Positions 9,220 through 17,729 of a stretch of DNA of 17,769 bases are shown piece after piece. The position numbers were made by a program, and so were the translations under genes. Numbering within the stretch: position 1 is the stretch's first letter; each line of letters begins with the position of its first letter. The notes beneath the pieces are model-generated. The model made no database searches and was not told the DNA's origin. It was given only the letters and a program-made list of their open reading frames with translations. The DNA comes from Ophioceras dolichostomum (Eukaryota; Ascomycota; Sordariomycetes; Magnaporthales; Ophioceraceae), in assembly GCA_003049485.1 (NCBI GenBank), contig PYST01000543.1:1-17769 (forward strand), given 5' to 3'.

Positions 9220-10040
9220 AGGCCGGGCATCCTTGTGGAGTGAGCTTGCTCCCGTGTCTCCGCGGAAGGCCTGTAGAGGCCTGTAGTAGGCGGAACCGGA
9301 CCTCAACGAGCCTCGGGTCAGATAGGAGGCGGCGTCCGGGCCCAAGACCGCGGACAATTCTACGGAGTGACTTGGGGAAACAAAGGTGAGGAGATGTCTC
9401 TCTGAAACGGATTATGTGGCTTCTTTTTGTCAGCGGCCCTCAGGCTCACACCAGCCCTCACTGCAGCTCAGGCACGAGTGAGTTGCCGTGTCCTTTGTCT
9501 TTCCCTAGGACGCAGAGCCCTATCAACTTCGTTTCGGAGATAAAGCGAAGGCAGAGAAAGGATCCATGGGACACTCTGGCTGCCGGTCAAAGAGAACGCG
9601 CGAAAGAACGCAAACTAGTGTACGTACCATTTGGATATTCCGTGAAAGGGCGGAGCAACAATGGGCATTTCCCTGGTATGGTAAATCCCAATATTGCTAA
9701 GTGTCACCACTGTGTGAAAGGCATCACAGCGACTATCAACGGAGACGCAACATTTGAAGTTCACATGACGGTTGAGGGCGTCTGTTCACTGGCGCCACTC
9801 CTTTGACGGAACCTCTCCGGCCGGAGCAGTATTTAAAGTTCGACTTCGACCTCCGCACACACTCGCGGCTGGTGCGATAGCCTACTTCCAATTGCATTGC
9901 CCGACATATTATTGTCTTGCGCTTTGCGACGTCTGTCCTACTCGCAACTTGCGATCGATCCGTGTTGCCATATCTTCCTATACAATTTCAACCCGCCACA
10001 GGCACGCCCACTTTCCTGTTTCAGAGAGGGACAGAAACAG
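9220..10040 (+). other. Intergenic region between SF3A1 and the kinase-like gene
   Basis: It holds the SF3A1 3' UTR and the promoter and leader of the next gene. A short tandem AGGCCTGTAG duplication lies near 9267-9286. An ATG-started frame at 9414-9806 (130 codons) has no recognisable domain and is not called. The TATA element at 9830 is listed separately. Confidence 0.6.
9830..9837 (+). promoter_or_regulatory. TATA box of the APH-like gene
   Basis: TATTTAAA lies 211 nt upstream of the chosen ATG at 10041. No ATG occurs between this element and 10041, so that ATG would be the first met by scanning ribosomes. Confidence 0.5.
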
Positions 10041-11342
10041 ATGCAAGCCCGAGCCGCCCACCATAAGGGAGGCCACGGCGGCCACCCGGCGGCTACCGCA
10101 GCCGGACAGTCCCGGCCCAGCGACCACTGGCGTAGGAGGAGCGCCGAATTCCCACCTGGGCACGTGGAGTCCATCATCGCGAGAGCAGACTGGGGTTTCC
10201 TCCGCGAGGAAGCACAGCGGCTCCATCCCCACGGCGCCGCATGCACGATCGACCTGACCAGGTGGACCCGCGGCTGCTACAACGCCGTCTTCGAGCTGTC
10301 CTTCGCAGACGGCACATTCTGGGTCGCGCGGGTCCGCTTCCGGGCGCACGACGGCCTCGCCGCCGAGATGCGCAGCGAGATCGCCACCATGAACGTCGTG
10401 CGGGCCCGGACCTCCATCCCCGTCCCGACGGTGTTCGGACACAGCTGCGAGGCCGCAAATCGCTTCAGGTACCCGTACATGCTGATGAGCGCGCTACCGG
10501 GACGCACGCCGGAGGGCGACTATCTCGGGGACTGCGTGCCCGAGCTTCACCGGCCTAGAGTCGCGGCTCAGCTGGCTCGGTACGTGTGGGAGCTGCGGCA
10601 GGTCACGTTCGACCAGATCGGTCGCGTGTGGTGCGGCAACGGCCTGGACGAAGAGCCGCGGATAGCGCCCCTGCCTCCTGGCACCATGTATGACACACAG
10701 GGCTTGGTGGGTCCGTTCAACTCGTCCGAGGAGTACTTCTCCGTGCTCCGGACGCACGAGGATGCGCGGATCCGCAGCCGGTACGGCTCCGGCGCCGACT
10801 GGCCGCAATGGGCGGCGGTGTGCGAAATGTACCGGAACGTGATCCCCATGCTCATCTACCCGCTGCCTCGGCGGGGCCCGTTCCCGATCTGCTTCCCGGA
10901 CCTCCGGCCCTACAATATCCTCCTCGACGACGGGTTCAACATCACGGGCGTCCTGGACTGGACGGGCGCCACGACCGTCCCCGTGGAGATCTTCGCGCTG
11001 AAGTGCGACCTGCAAGCATACCGGATAGTGCCTTCCAGCTCGGTGAGCACGGAGACCCTCAACTTCCAAAAGCAGGTCCTCCGCCAGTATCGGTGGCTGG
11101 AGGAGCTGACGCCGCCGGTCAGCGTCGGCTGGTCGTGGAAGATATTCGACTCCGAGCTGCCCAGGGCTGTCAAGTACTGGTACAAGGCGCTGGGCCTGAA
11201 CAGGTTGGAGATCGCTAGCCGGACTGGCCAGGTGCTTCTCGGGGTGTTGTTCGGTTATCAGACTACGCTGGACAACTACCAGGACCGGTGGGATCGGGGG
11301 GATGGCCGACAGCTCCTGAAGGCGACTAGGTGGGGTCGCTAG
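10041..11342 (+). CDS. APH/aminoglycoside-phosphotransferase-fold protein, altered catalytic motif
   Basis: A single-exon protein of 433 aa resembling the large fungal APH (PF01636-type) family of protein-kinase-like small-molecule phosphotransferases, whose substrates are mostly unknown. The N-lobe has CYNAVFELSF and FWVARVRF (about 79-101), with Arg97 where kinases usually have the ATP-binding Lys; many fungal members also lack that Lys. The hinge is YPYMLMSALPG (144-154). The catalytic and metal-binding region is FPDLRPYNILLDDGFNITGV (285-304), followed by LDW with D306. Asp287, Asn292 and Asp306 are kept, but the usual His of the H-x-D motif is Phe285. A Trp/Tyr-rich C-terminal part follows. 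The open frame extends upstream to a TTG at 9897 with no ATG, so 10041 is used. It could be a weak kinase or a pseudoenzyme. It has no evident functional link to its neighbours. Confidence 0.8.
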   Translation: MQARAAHHKGGHGGHPAATAAGQSRPSDHWRRRSAEFPPGHVESIIARADWGFLREEAQRLHPHGAACTIDLTRWTRGCYNAVFELSFADGTFWVARVRFRAHDGLAAEMRSEIATMNVVRARTSIPVPTVFGHSCEAANRFRYPYMLMSALPGRTPEGDYLGDCVPELHRPRVAAQLARYVWELRQVTFDQIGRVWCGNGLDEEPRIAPLPPGTMYDTQGLVGPFNSSEEYFSVLRTHEDARIRSRYGSGADWPQWAAVCEMYRNVIPMLIYPLPRRGPFPICFPDLRPYNILLDDGFNITGVLDWTGATTVPVEIFALKCDLQAYRIVPSSSVSTETLNFQKQVLRQYRWLEELTPPVSVGWSWKIFDSELPRAVKYWYKALGLNRLEIASRTGQVLLGVLFGYQTTLDNYQDRWDRGDGRQLLKATRWGR

Positions 11343-12191
11343 GTGAGGCTATGGCGTTGATGGCAAGAGAATGTTTTCTTGGTAGAGAGAGAGAGAAGGT
11401 ACCTAGAGGTAGATATGGCGCCCGTCTGAAATATTCATCCGACCGTGTAAAGTAAAACTAATGATTGATGATTCTGCTCGCCGACCGACACTGTGACCGC
11501 CAAAGATGGTAGTCTCCAGCAGGCGATAATAGCTGTAAATAATTTGAGCAAATCTTCTCCGTGGCTTTCTCCCAAAAGTCCCTCGTACATGCAGCGCTGG
11601 GCAGCTTGGCTTGAATTGCCCAGTCAATTCGCGGTTAGCGTTCCCGTGAAAGCGGAACCTTGCTCCTGGACCTTGGAATCGGGCGTCGCTCACCCAGTAC
11701 GGCGTCACATCATTCCCCGTCGCTCTGAATCACGAATAGCTACCACCTGCCTGACCGATAACCACAGAGCGTGGATGTTGAGACCTAGCTACTAGTAGGC
11801 AGGTACCTAGTAGTTGCTCAGTCCCAATCACCACTCCATTCCTAACCTAAATTCACGACCGTTTATTCTAGCGCATTGCACGGAAACTGCCTCTGCCTTT
11901 TGCTCTGGCGCTAGCCTGTGGCAATCCAAGCTCTTTGCTTCTCTTTGCTTTTTTCCCCGCTGCGCAAGCCCACCCCGCTCACTCTCCCTCGAACCAAACC
12001 GCTCGCTCGCCGCTCGAACTACATCCGGGGTTCGGGACCTCCAGGTCTATCCAGACTTCCCATTCCAGTGACGGCAGCTCCTACCACCACCACCGCCGCG
12101 CACGCGACCACCCTCTTCCCCCCGTGCCCCAGTCCATCCGTCACCTTCGTGAAAGCGCTTCGCGCGCATCTCCCGGGCAAACACCGCCAAA
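11343..12191 (+). other. Intergenic region and AUG-free leader of SNX3
   Basis: There is no supportable gene. A short GA repeat (11385-11397), GGTACCTAGAGGTAGAT (11398-11414) and a partly palindromic TAGGTACC-type block (11784-11813) are present. From 11778 up to the SNX3 ATG at 12408 there is not one ATG on the plus strand, as expected for a long scanned leader. CT-rich sequence at about 11930-12000 may mark the transcription start zone. Confidence 0.6.
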
Positions 12192-12407
12192 ACGGCGTCC
12201 GACGCGCAAGACGTGCCCCGCGGCGGCGGCCTGCCCTCAACGGCGGCAGCCGGCGGCGGGGAGCAGCAGCAGCAGCCGAACCCGTTCGAGCAGTCGCGCC
12301 AGTACTACCAGCAGCCGCAGCAGCAGCAGCAACAACAGCAACAGCCGATAGGACAGCCGAACCCCTTCGGCAACCCGCCGTCGCCACCGCTCAAGTCGCC
12401 GACCAAC
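12192..12407 (+). CDS. Possible N-terminal extension of SNX3 from an ACG start
   Basis: These 72 codons are in frame with SNX3 and lie between an in-frame TGA (12150-12152) and the first ATG (12408). GC by codon position is about 75, 49 and 88 percent, the pattern of genuine genes in this window. The product would begin with the ACG at 12192, read as (M)ASDAQDVPRGGG, with A at -3 and G at +4. It is Gln- and Pro-rich and holds two NPF tripeptides (residues 30-32 and 57-59), which are ligands of EH domains in endocytic proteins. A spliced upstream start is unlikely because only AAG, not YAG, occurs between the TGA and this stretch. The CAG-rich repeats contribute to the codon bias, so it may still be an untranslated leader. 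Confidence 0.45.
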
Positions 12408-13372
12408 ATGTCTGGCTCGACGTCGTCCCTCAACGCCCCGAAGTCGCCGACCCAGGCGGCCGCGGACCGGCTCCACCGCCCGATCATGCAGTCGATGGAC
12501 ATGCGCACGCAGTCGTTCGACGAGATCTATGGCCCGCCTGAGAACTTCCTGGAGATTGAGGTAAGTCCGTCTGTTCTCTCTCCCCCCTCTCTCGTCTTTC
12601 TCATCCCCATACGTCATCACCCCCCGTCGCATCAGTCGACCACATACATGCCTACCTTAGCTACCTACCTACCTACCTATCTTTCCTTCCTTCCATACCT
12701 CTCCAAATATTCCCTCCTCCCAGGCTATCCCGGACCAGACTAAACGAGACCATCACTCACGATCCGACTCTGACACAAAAAACAAACTCTGTCTGCTTTC
12801 TCTTCTCGTCTCCTCCTCACAGGTTAGGAACCCCCGCACCCACGGCATCGGCCGCCACATGTACACGGACTACGAGATCGTCTGCCGCACCAACATCCCC
12901 GCCTTCAAGCTGCGCCAGTCGGCCGTGCGCCGCCGCTACTCCGACTTCGAGTACTTCCGCGACATCCTCGAGCGCGAGTCCGCCCGCGTCACCATCCCGC
13001 CCCTCCCCGGGAAGGTGTTCACCAACAGGTTCAGCGACGACGTCATCGAGGGCCGGAGGGCGGGGCTCGAGAAGTTCCTGAGGATCGTGGTGGGACACCC
13101 GCTGTTGCAGACGGGGAGCAAGGTGCTGGCTGCTTTTGTGCAGGGTGAGTTGTTCTTTATTGCTTAGTGGATATCGTCATCTGTCGTTCGTAAGCGTTTT
13201 TTTATTTTATTTTATTTTATTTTCGTTCTGTTCTGTTTCTGTTTGGCTTCTCTCTTCTGCGCGGATGGCCAAACTACCTAGATAGCTCTGAGATGTTCAC
13301 CTTCGAGTCGACTGACAATTATACGTCAACTCCCAAAACCCAGACCCCAACTGGGACCGCAACGCCTGGTGA
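12408..13372 (+). CDS. Sorting nexin-3 (SNX3/Grd19), PX-domain endosomal protein
   Basis: The protein binds PI3P on early endosomes and works with retromer to return cargo to the Golgi. Exons 12408-12560, 12823-13144 and 13344-13372 give 167 aa, close to yeast Snx3 and human SNX3 (162 aa each). The PX domain follows the conserved entry SFDEIYGPPENFLEIE. It contains RRRYSDFEYFRD (phosphoinositide-binding Arg-Tyr), the IPPLPGK loop and the helix EGRRAGLEKFL, and the protein ends in the family's typical DPNWDRNAW. Splicing across both introns was needed to recover LEIE-VRNPRT and AFVQ-DPNWDRNAW, and both junctions are exact. The ATG at 12408 is the first AUG after 11777; another in-frame ATG at 12486 would give 141 aa. 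A longer form from ACG at 12192 (239 aa) is possible. Confidence 0.93.
12561..12822 (+). other. SNX3 intron 1
   Basis: A 262-nt intron with donor GTAAGT and acceptor CTCACAG, phase 0 (LEIE|VRNP). It contains an ACCT tetranucleotide run at about 12660-12679 and a CT-rich 3' part. Confidence 0.95.
13145..13343 (+). other. SNX3 intron 2
   Basis: A 199-nt intron with donor GTGAGT and acceptor ACCCAG. It splits the Asp codon of the terminal DPNWDRNAW (G|AC). It contains a TTTTA microsatellite at about 13197-13223, and CTACCTAGATAG at 13274-13285. Confidence 0.93.
13197..13223. repeat. TTTTA microsatellite
   Basis: About five tandem TTTTA units inside SNX3 intron 2. Confidence 0.85.
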
Positions 13373-15032
13373 CTCCTCCGCCTCGCGCGAAGCTTCGCCG
13401 CCGCGACCTACCTCTCGCCCACCTCTTCTTCTCCTTCTCCTTATCCACCGGGTTGTTACAGCGGTTGCGGCGGTAGCGGTGTCGGGGTTGGGCAGATCCG
13501 CCATCATCATCATCATCATTATTACTATACGCACTCTCCTCCACCCCCTACTATTGCTACTACGACTTCTTATTCCTCTTCTTCCTTTTCATTCACCCCT
13601 CGCACAACGGTAGTGATGACGACTTCGAACAACTCCCGCCCGAGGAAGCTTCGCAAGCGGCCGCCGAAGTCGCTGTGGGCTGCGGCTGGGGAGGCGCAGG
13701 CGCTTAGGAAACTGAGCCTTATCGTTGATGGTGGTGGTAGTGGTGGTAGCTGCGACGAAGACGGCGACGACGACGACAGGGATGGGGATGAGGACTGGGA
13801 TGGGGACAGGTATGGGGACGGGGCTGAGTGTAGGAGGAGGAGGAGGAGGGTCAGGGAACTTCGGAAGACAGGTTTCGAGGCTGGTGGTGCTGTGGCGGCG
13901 GTAGCAGGCGAGGAAGGTCGACCACGGCGGGTTGTACCTGCGGAGATATAGCGGGAGGAGCGTAGGCTTTGGCAGTGATGGAGACGAGCTGATGAGAGAA
14001 AAAAAAACGCACCCGAACCCCCTTTTTTTATATAACATTTTCAACCTCAAGCGTTGCCTCATCTTATTTGTGTTTATGTACCTACCTATCCAGGGCCCTT
14101 TCTCCTGTCGTTTTTTTCTTTGATCTATCAGCGTCTTCATCTCTTCGTATTTCTCGTTACCTTCTCTTCTGGGCACCCCTTTTGTCACCTCATTCCTGGA
14201 CACGAGCTGGGAGTGGGCCAGACTTCCTCGTTGAATTTGGAACAACCTTGTCTGCCCCTGACTTGGCTGGCAGCGGATTGGGGCGATCTCTTCGGTAGCA
14301 AAAATGCATGGCTCGATGCTTCTCTCTTCGATGTGGTACTCGTCAAACTACGGATATCTGCACTGCTTCTGGGTTATATACCTACCTACAACCTATTCCA
14401 TAGCAACCTGCCAATCCGTGCTTCTCTCTATTTAACCGCGCTGTTGTCGGGTCTGCAATATGTTCTAGCCTCGTCGTTGATGTCGAATACTAGACCATCG
14501 CACGTATGCGGAGCATCTTCAGCCTCTCCTCTTCGTTGTCGTCGTTCACGTCAACCAATTTGCTGTGCTGTTCAGTCACTCTCCAAGTAATGACGCCCGA
14601 GAGATGTCGTAGTAGCCCTTCCCGTTTCAGGCTCACGTTCAACCTGTGGTGTATAAACAAGGCTTGTGGATTCATGGACCGTTACCCTCTAGGCTTGGAA
14701 AACTCTTACGAATCATTAGCTATTGATACAAGAGAATACACAAAAAGCAAAGTCTCGAGCCAAGTGCCCCCTGAAGGGAAAAGACTTTTTGCTCTCTGGT
14801 GAACATGAATATCCTTCCAATAAATGCAACATATGCCGCTTGACATCTGATATCGCCCGTCATCTATGACGTCCGCAGGTTCGGTTTCCTCCTTGTCCCT
14901 TCCATAGACCTGGAAGTACCCAAAACAACATAAAAAAGCCGAAAATAAAAAATAAAACATATTTCGCCGCCCTATTCCCTCTCAAGTCAGGGAGAGAACC
15001 AATCCGCGCTTGGTAAAATGGTTCTTTGCTCT
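13373..15032. other. Convergent 3' space between SNX3 and the DUF3431 gene
   Basis: No independent gene can be supported. The first 580 nt are GC-rich and low-complexity, with few stops in several frames. They include a run of six CAT triplets (about 13502-13519) and an 18-nt G-rich repeat (13775-13828). The SNX3 frame stays open to a TAG at 13949. A small ATG frame (13616-13951, 111 aa: basic, then Asp/Gly-rich, then six Arg) lies in the same frame. From 14000 on the DNA is AT-richer, with ACCTACCT motifs at 14079 and 14377. AT-rich sequence at about 14935-14965 would suit the 3' end of the minus-strand DUF3431 transcript. Confidence 0.55.
13775..13828 (+). repeat. 18-nt G-rich imperfect minisatellite
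   Basis: Three units, at 13775-13792, 13793-13810 and 13811-13828, each carry TGGGGA-type cores (GATGGGGATGAG, GATGGGGACAGG, TATGGGGACGGGG). Runs of three or four G recur closely enough to suggest a G-quadruplex on this strand, although two loops exceed seven nt. Confidence 0.6.
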
Positions 15033-16262
15033 TTACTCAGTGTAGATATCGCCAGTGCCGTTGACAACCTCTAGGCTCTTGCCCTGGATGAGCCCCTTCT
15101 GCCGGAGAAGGCTCATCTTGTCGCCCACGGTCGCGAGCCGGCGCGTGTAACCCCAGCCCCAGAAGGGCTTCCACAGGACGGACCAGACGTTGCGGACGGC
15201 GCGGCGCATCTCCAGGTCCTCGTCCTCGGCGGCCACGTACTCGGCCCAGTCGCCCTCGTTGAGGCAGATGTGGTAGAGCGAGCAGTACGCCTTGCGCTGG
15301 ATCGGGCAGTCGACCGCCCTCCCCGTGAACAGGAACTGGAACAGCCGCTCCCACACGCGGCCCGCCATGTAGTCGTCGAGCGGGGTGGTCTGCAGCCAGC
15401 CGACGTGGCGCTGGTACTGCGACTTCTTGTTGCGCAGGATCGCCTCGCGCGTCACGGCGAACTGGTTGCAGCAGGGCGCGGCGAGGATCTCGGGCGCGTC
15501 CTTGTGCGCCGCGCCGCTGGGGAGGAAGTTGTCCGCCCAGGCCTGCTTCATGAAGGGCTCCTCCTTCTTGGTGGAGTCCTTGACGGTGGTGTTGATCCAG
15601 GCCGGGCAGCCTTCGCGCCAGGACACGCGCAGGTTGACGAACTCGCGGGCCTTCACCTGCTGGAGGTCTAACCTCGAGAGGAGGTACGAGGTCGAGCCGA
15701 GCAGCATGGGGTCGACGTGCCAGGCGTACTCCTCCGCATGAAGGAAGATGATGATGTCCGGGAGGGCGTCGTAGTAAGCGAGGATGTACGTCAGGTACAT
15801 GCCCACCTCGTGGCCCTTGTTGACGGTGGGGTGGAACTCGGCGCCGCCGTCGTCCGCGACGTACTTCTTCACTTGGACGTTGCCCTTGGGCAGGCCGAGC
15901 AGCATCGCTATGCTCGACGGAGTCGCCCAGTTGGTCTTGCCCACCCGGCGCTCGCTTGACGTCGAGGCCATGACGACATGAACGTTCGGTGGCGGCAGGG
16001 GCACAGCGTGGGGGTACGACTCTAGCTCGGAGGTGACGAAGTTCTGCTTCTTGTAGCACGACCCGCCGTAGACGCCCGGGTAGCCGCCCAGGAGGCAGGC
16101 GTGGCGCAGGTAGAGGACGCTGATGCCGAGGAGGACGGCGAAGATGACGACGAGGCGGACGAGGAGTCGGAAGAAGCGCGTCGGGAGGCAGAAGCAAAAT
16201 CGTGTTGGAAGACAGCGAGTCGGCGATAGCCTCTTCGGCGTGGGAAGCCTTAACGCGGCCAT
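15033..16262 (-). CDS. DUF3431 family type II membrane protein
   Basis: A single-exon protein of 409 aa. A basic N-terminus is followed by one membrane segment at about 30-52 (FFRLLVRLVVIFAVLLGISV), giving a signal-anchor layout with the C-terminal domain in the secretory lumen. That domain fits the fungal DUF3431 family: YVADDGG (134-140), NKGHEVGMYLTYILAYYD (148-165), LPDIIIFLHAEEYAWHVDP (167-185), FVNLRVSWREGCPAW (208-222) and CCNQFAVTR (264-272). The family is often regarded as glycosyltransferase-like, but I know of no proven reaction. N-glycosylation sequons are seen at N224 and N401. The open frame runs upstream to a TTG at 16637 without an ATG; 16262 is the first in-frame ATG and lies just before the membrane anchor. 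The gene converges on SNX3. Confidence 0.87.
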   Translation of the reverse strand: MAALRLPTPKRLSPTRCLPTRFCFCLPTRFFRLLVRLVVIFAVLLGISVLYLRHACLLGGYPGVYGGSCYKKQNFVTSELESYPHAVPLPPPNVHVVMASTSSERRVGKTNWATPSSIAMLLGLPKGNVQVKKYVADDGGAEFHPTVNKGHEVGMYLTYILAYYDALPDIIIFLHAEEYAWHVDPMLLGSTSYLLSRLDLQQVKAREFVNLRVSWREGCPAWINTTVKDSTKKEEPFMKQAWADNFLPSGAAHKDAPEILAAPCCNQFAVTREAILRNKKSQYQRHVGWLQTTPLDDYMAGRVWERLFQFLFTGRAVDCPIQRKAYCSLYHICLNEGDWAEYVAAEDEDLEMRRAVRNVWSVLWKPFWGWGYTRRLATVGDKMSLLRQKGLIQGKSLEVVNGTGDIYTE

Positions 16263-17672
16263 GTCTGAGGGATTGGCAGCCGGGGAGCTGCGAAGAAGTG
16301 GTGGATATGATGGGAGAGACAATGCAATTCGACTTATCGTCTCCCGTCGAAGGAACCGAGCTCCCGTCAACTCTGGCTCGCCGCGGGCGACAGCTACTAA
16401 TGACGCAGAGACGACAGAACGACTAGGAAGACTGATTCGGGGATCGGCCAGAAGATGGAAAAACTCATGGCCGGGCGGCCGATCGATTAGCTCATCTCTC
16501 TCTGTTCTGTTAAATTTTCTTTTTGGTTTTCTTTCTCCTATTCTTTTCGGCTGGCTTGTCCAGGGGAAACGTGAGTAGTGCAGAAACGACAGACGAGAGG
16601 AATGGGGAAGAAAACGTGAATCACCCAGCGCAATCAATGGACGGACGAAACACGAAGTGACTAAAGCAGAATTGAAAGGCGAAACAAACGAGGGACGAAG
16701 AATGCACTTTTCGTATCGGGAGGGGCACGGGCAAAAAGGTTCATGTGTCGAGTTGTCGCGGTCTCGACTGCGTCTCCCTACAGCAGGGAGGGAGATCGGA
16801 CGGGGGTGCTTGATGAATGCGGTGATTACGGATACCTTCAGGGTACCTCCGGTGTGGGACGCTGGAGGCCGGTCCCTGCTGGTTCGTTCGTGGAGGCTCC
16901 AGCCTGGCCCAAGATGAGGCGCTGTTGGGAGTTTGGTGCAATTGAGCCATCAGGGGGTGGGGGGGAATGTAGCTGATGGTTGGCGTCCTGGCCGGCCGGA
17001 TAGGTCGGCTCAATCCATTGTGACGGAAGATGATGAGTTCGGTCCCCCTCCGGAGGCCGGGAGGAGAAAGCCCATATTTTGGTTCGATGTTTCTGAACTT
17101 CTTTGTACAGCTATCAATCGGCAGCCACGTCTACCGTCGAACACCAACAATCCCGTCACGGATGTGACCTTTCGGGTAGACTTGCGATGCGTCTCCCGGA
17201 TCATCAGCTGACCCTCTTGGATCAATCCCGCATTACAACCACAATCCGTCTGCCTCTCCTGCATACTTGGACGGGAACAAACGTTAGCTCCCATCTGTCA
17301 AAAAATGCATGAGGCGACCGTGGCGACCTTGCGCAAGCACGAAAAAACGAGGCAAGAGTGCGAATTAGCGCGGATGTCCCAGCGAGTTGGTACTCTCAAG
17401 GTGTCAATCAAAACGCGGGGCGCTCCACAGTCCAAATGTTGTGACACGCACACCTCAAAAGGTGACGCCTCGTTGATCAGTCCTTTCTAGGGTCATAGCT
17501 TGGTATGTACATCGCCAATGCCTCCATATTAGGAAACATTTACGTGCATGTTCATGATAAACCGCGGCGCAATGCCTTACTACTGTGGTCTGCAACGGCG
17601 CATCGCCGGTACCAAGAACGAACTTTTCTTAGTGCCAATGAGCGCCTTTTCATAACGATGCGTAACTAACTT

Positions 17673-17692
17673 AGTTAACGTAAGTTAACGTA
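17673..17692. repeat. Tandem AGTTAACGTA x2
   Basis: The 10-mer AGTTAACGTA occurs twice without a gap, just left of the 17-nt period repeat at 17699-17729. Each unit holds the palindrome GTTAAC. Confidence 0.85.
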
Positions 17693-17698
17693 ATCTAT

Positions 17699-17729
17699 CA
17701 CCTTCCGGGACAAACCACCTTCCGGGACA
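17699..17729. repeat. Direct repeat CACCTTCCGGGACA x2, possible transposon end
   Basis: Exact 14-nt copies lie at 17699-17712 and 17716-17729 with a 3-nt spacer (period 17). A TA-rich flank followed by duplicated GC-rich motifs resembles the terminal region of a DNA transposon whose body would lie right of the window. The second end is not in view. Confidence 0.45.

Noticed and set aside
9414..9806. 130-codon plus-strand frame between SF3A1 and the kinase-like gene
   Set aside because: No recognisable domain, no clear signal peptide and flat codon use; it overlaps the likely 3' UTR and promoter.
9897..10040. 48-residue N-terminal extension of the APH-like protein
   Set aside because: The frame there begins with TTG, not ATG; the first ATG after the TATA box is at 10041.
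11985..12020. GGTTCGA-like strings on the minus strand as a tRNA B box
   Set aside because: No matching five-base T stem, anticodon arm or acceptor stem could be formed around them.
12213..12407. GTG at 12213 as the SNX3 start
   Set aside because: The ACG at 12192 has a better context and keeps a more typical N-terminus, and GTG is a poor eukaryotic initiator; the ATG at 12408 remains the safe call.
13502..13525. CAT/ATC run as a CRISPR-like or coding poly-His signal
   Set aside because: It is a simple triplet microsatellite with no spacers; poly-His coding is noted only as part of the readthrough hypothesis.
15037..16197. 386-codon minus-strand frame overlapping the DUF3431 gene
   Set aside because: It is an Arg/Pro-rich shadow in another frame of the same strand; the DUF3431 frame has the family motifs.
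16263..16637. 125-residue N-terminal extension of the DUF3431 protein
   Set aside because: It begins with TTG, has no in-frame ATG and no family resemblance; it would also place the signal anchor far inside the protein.
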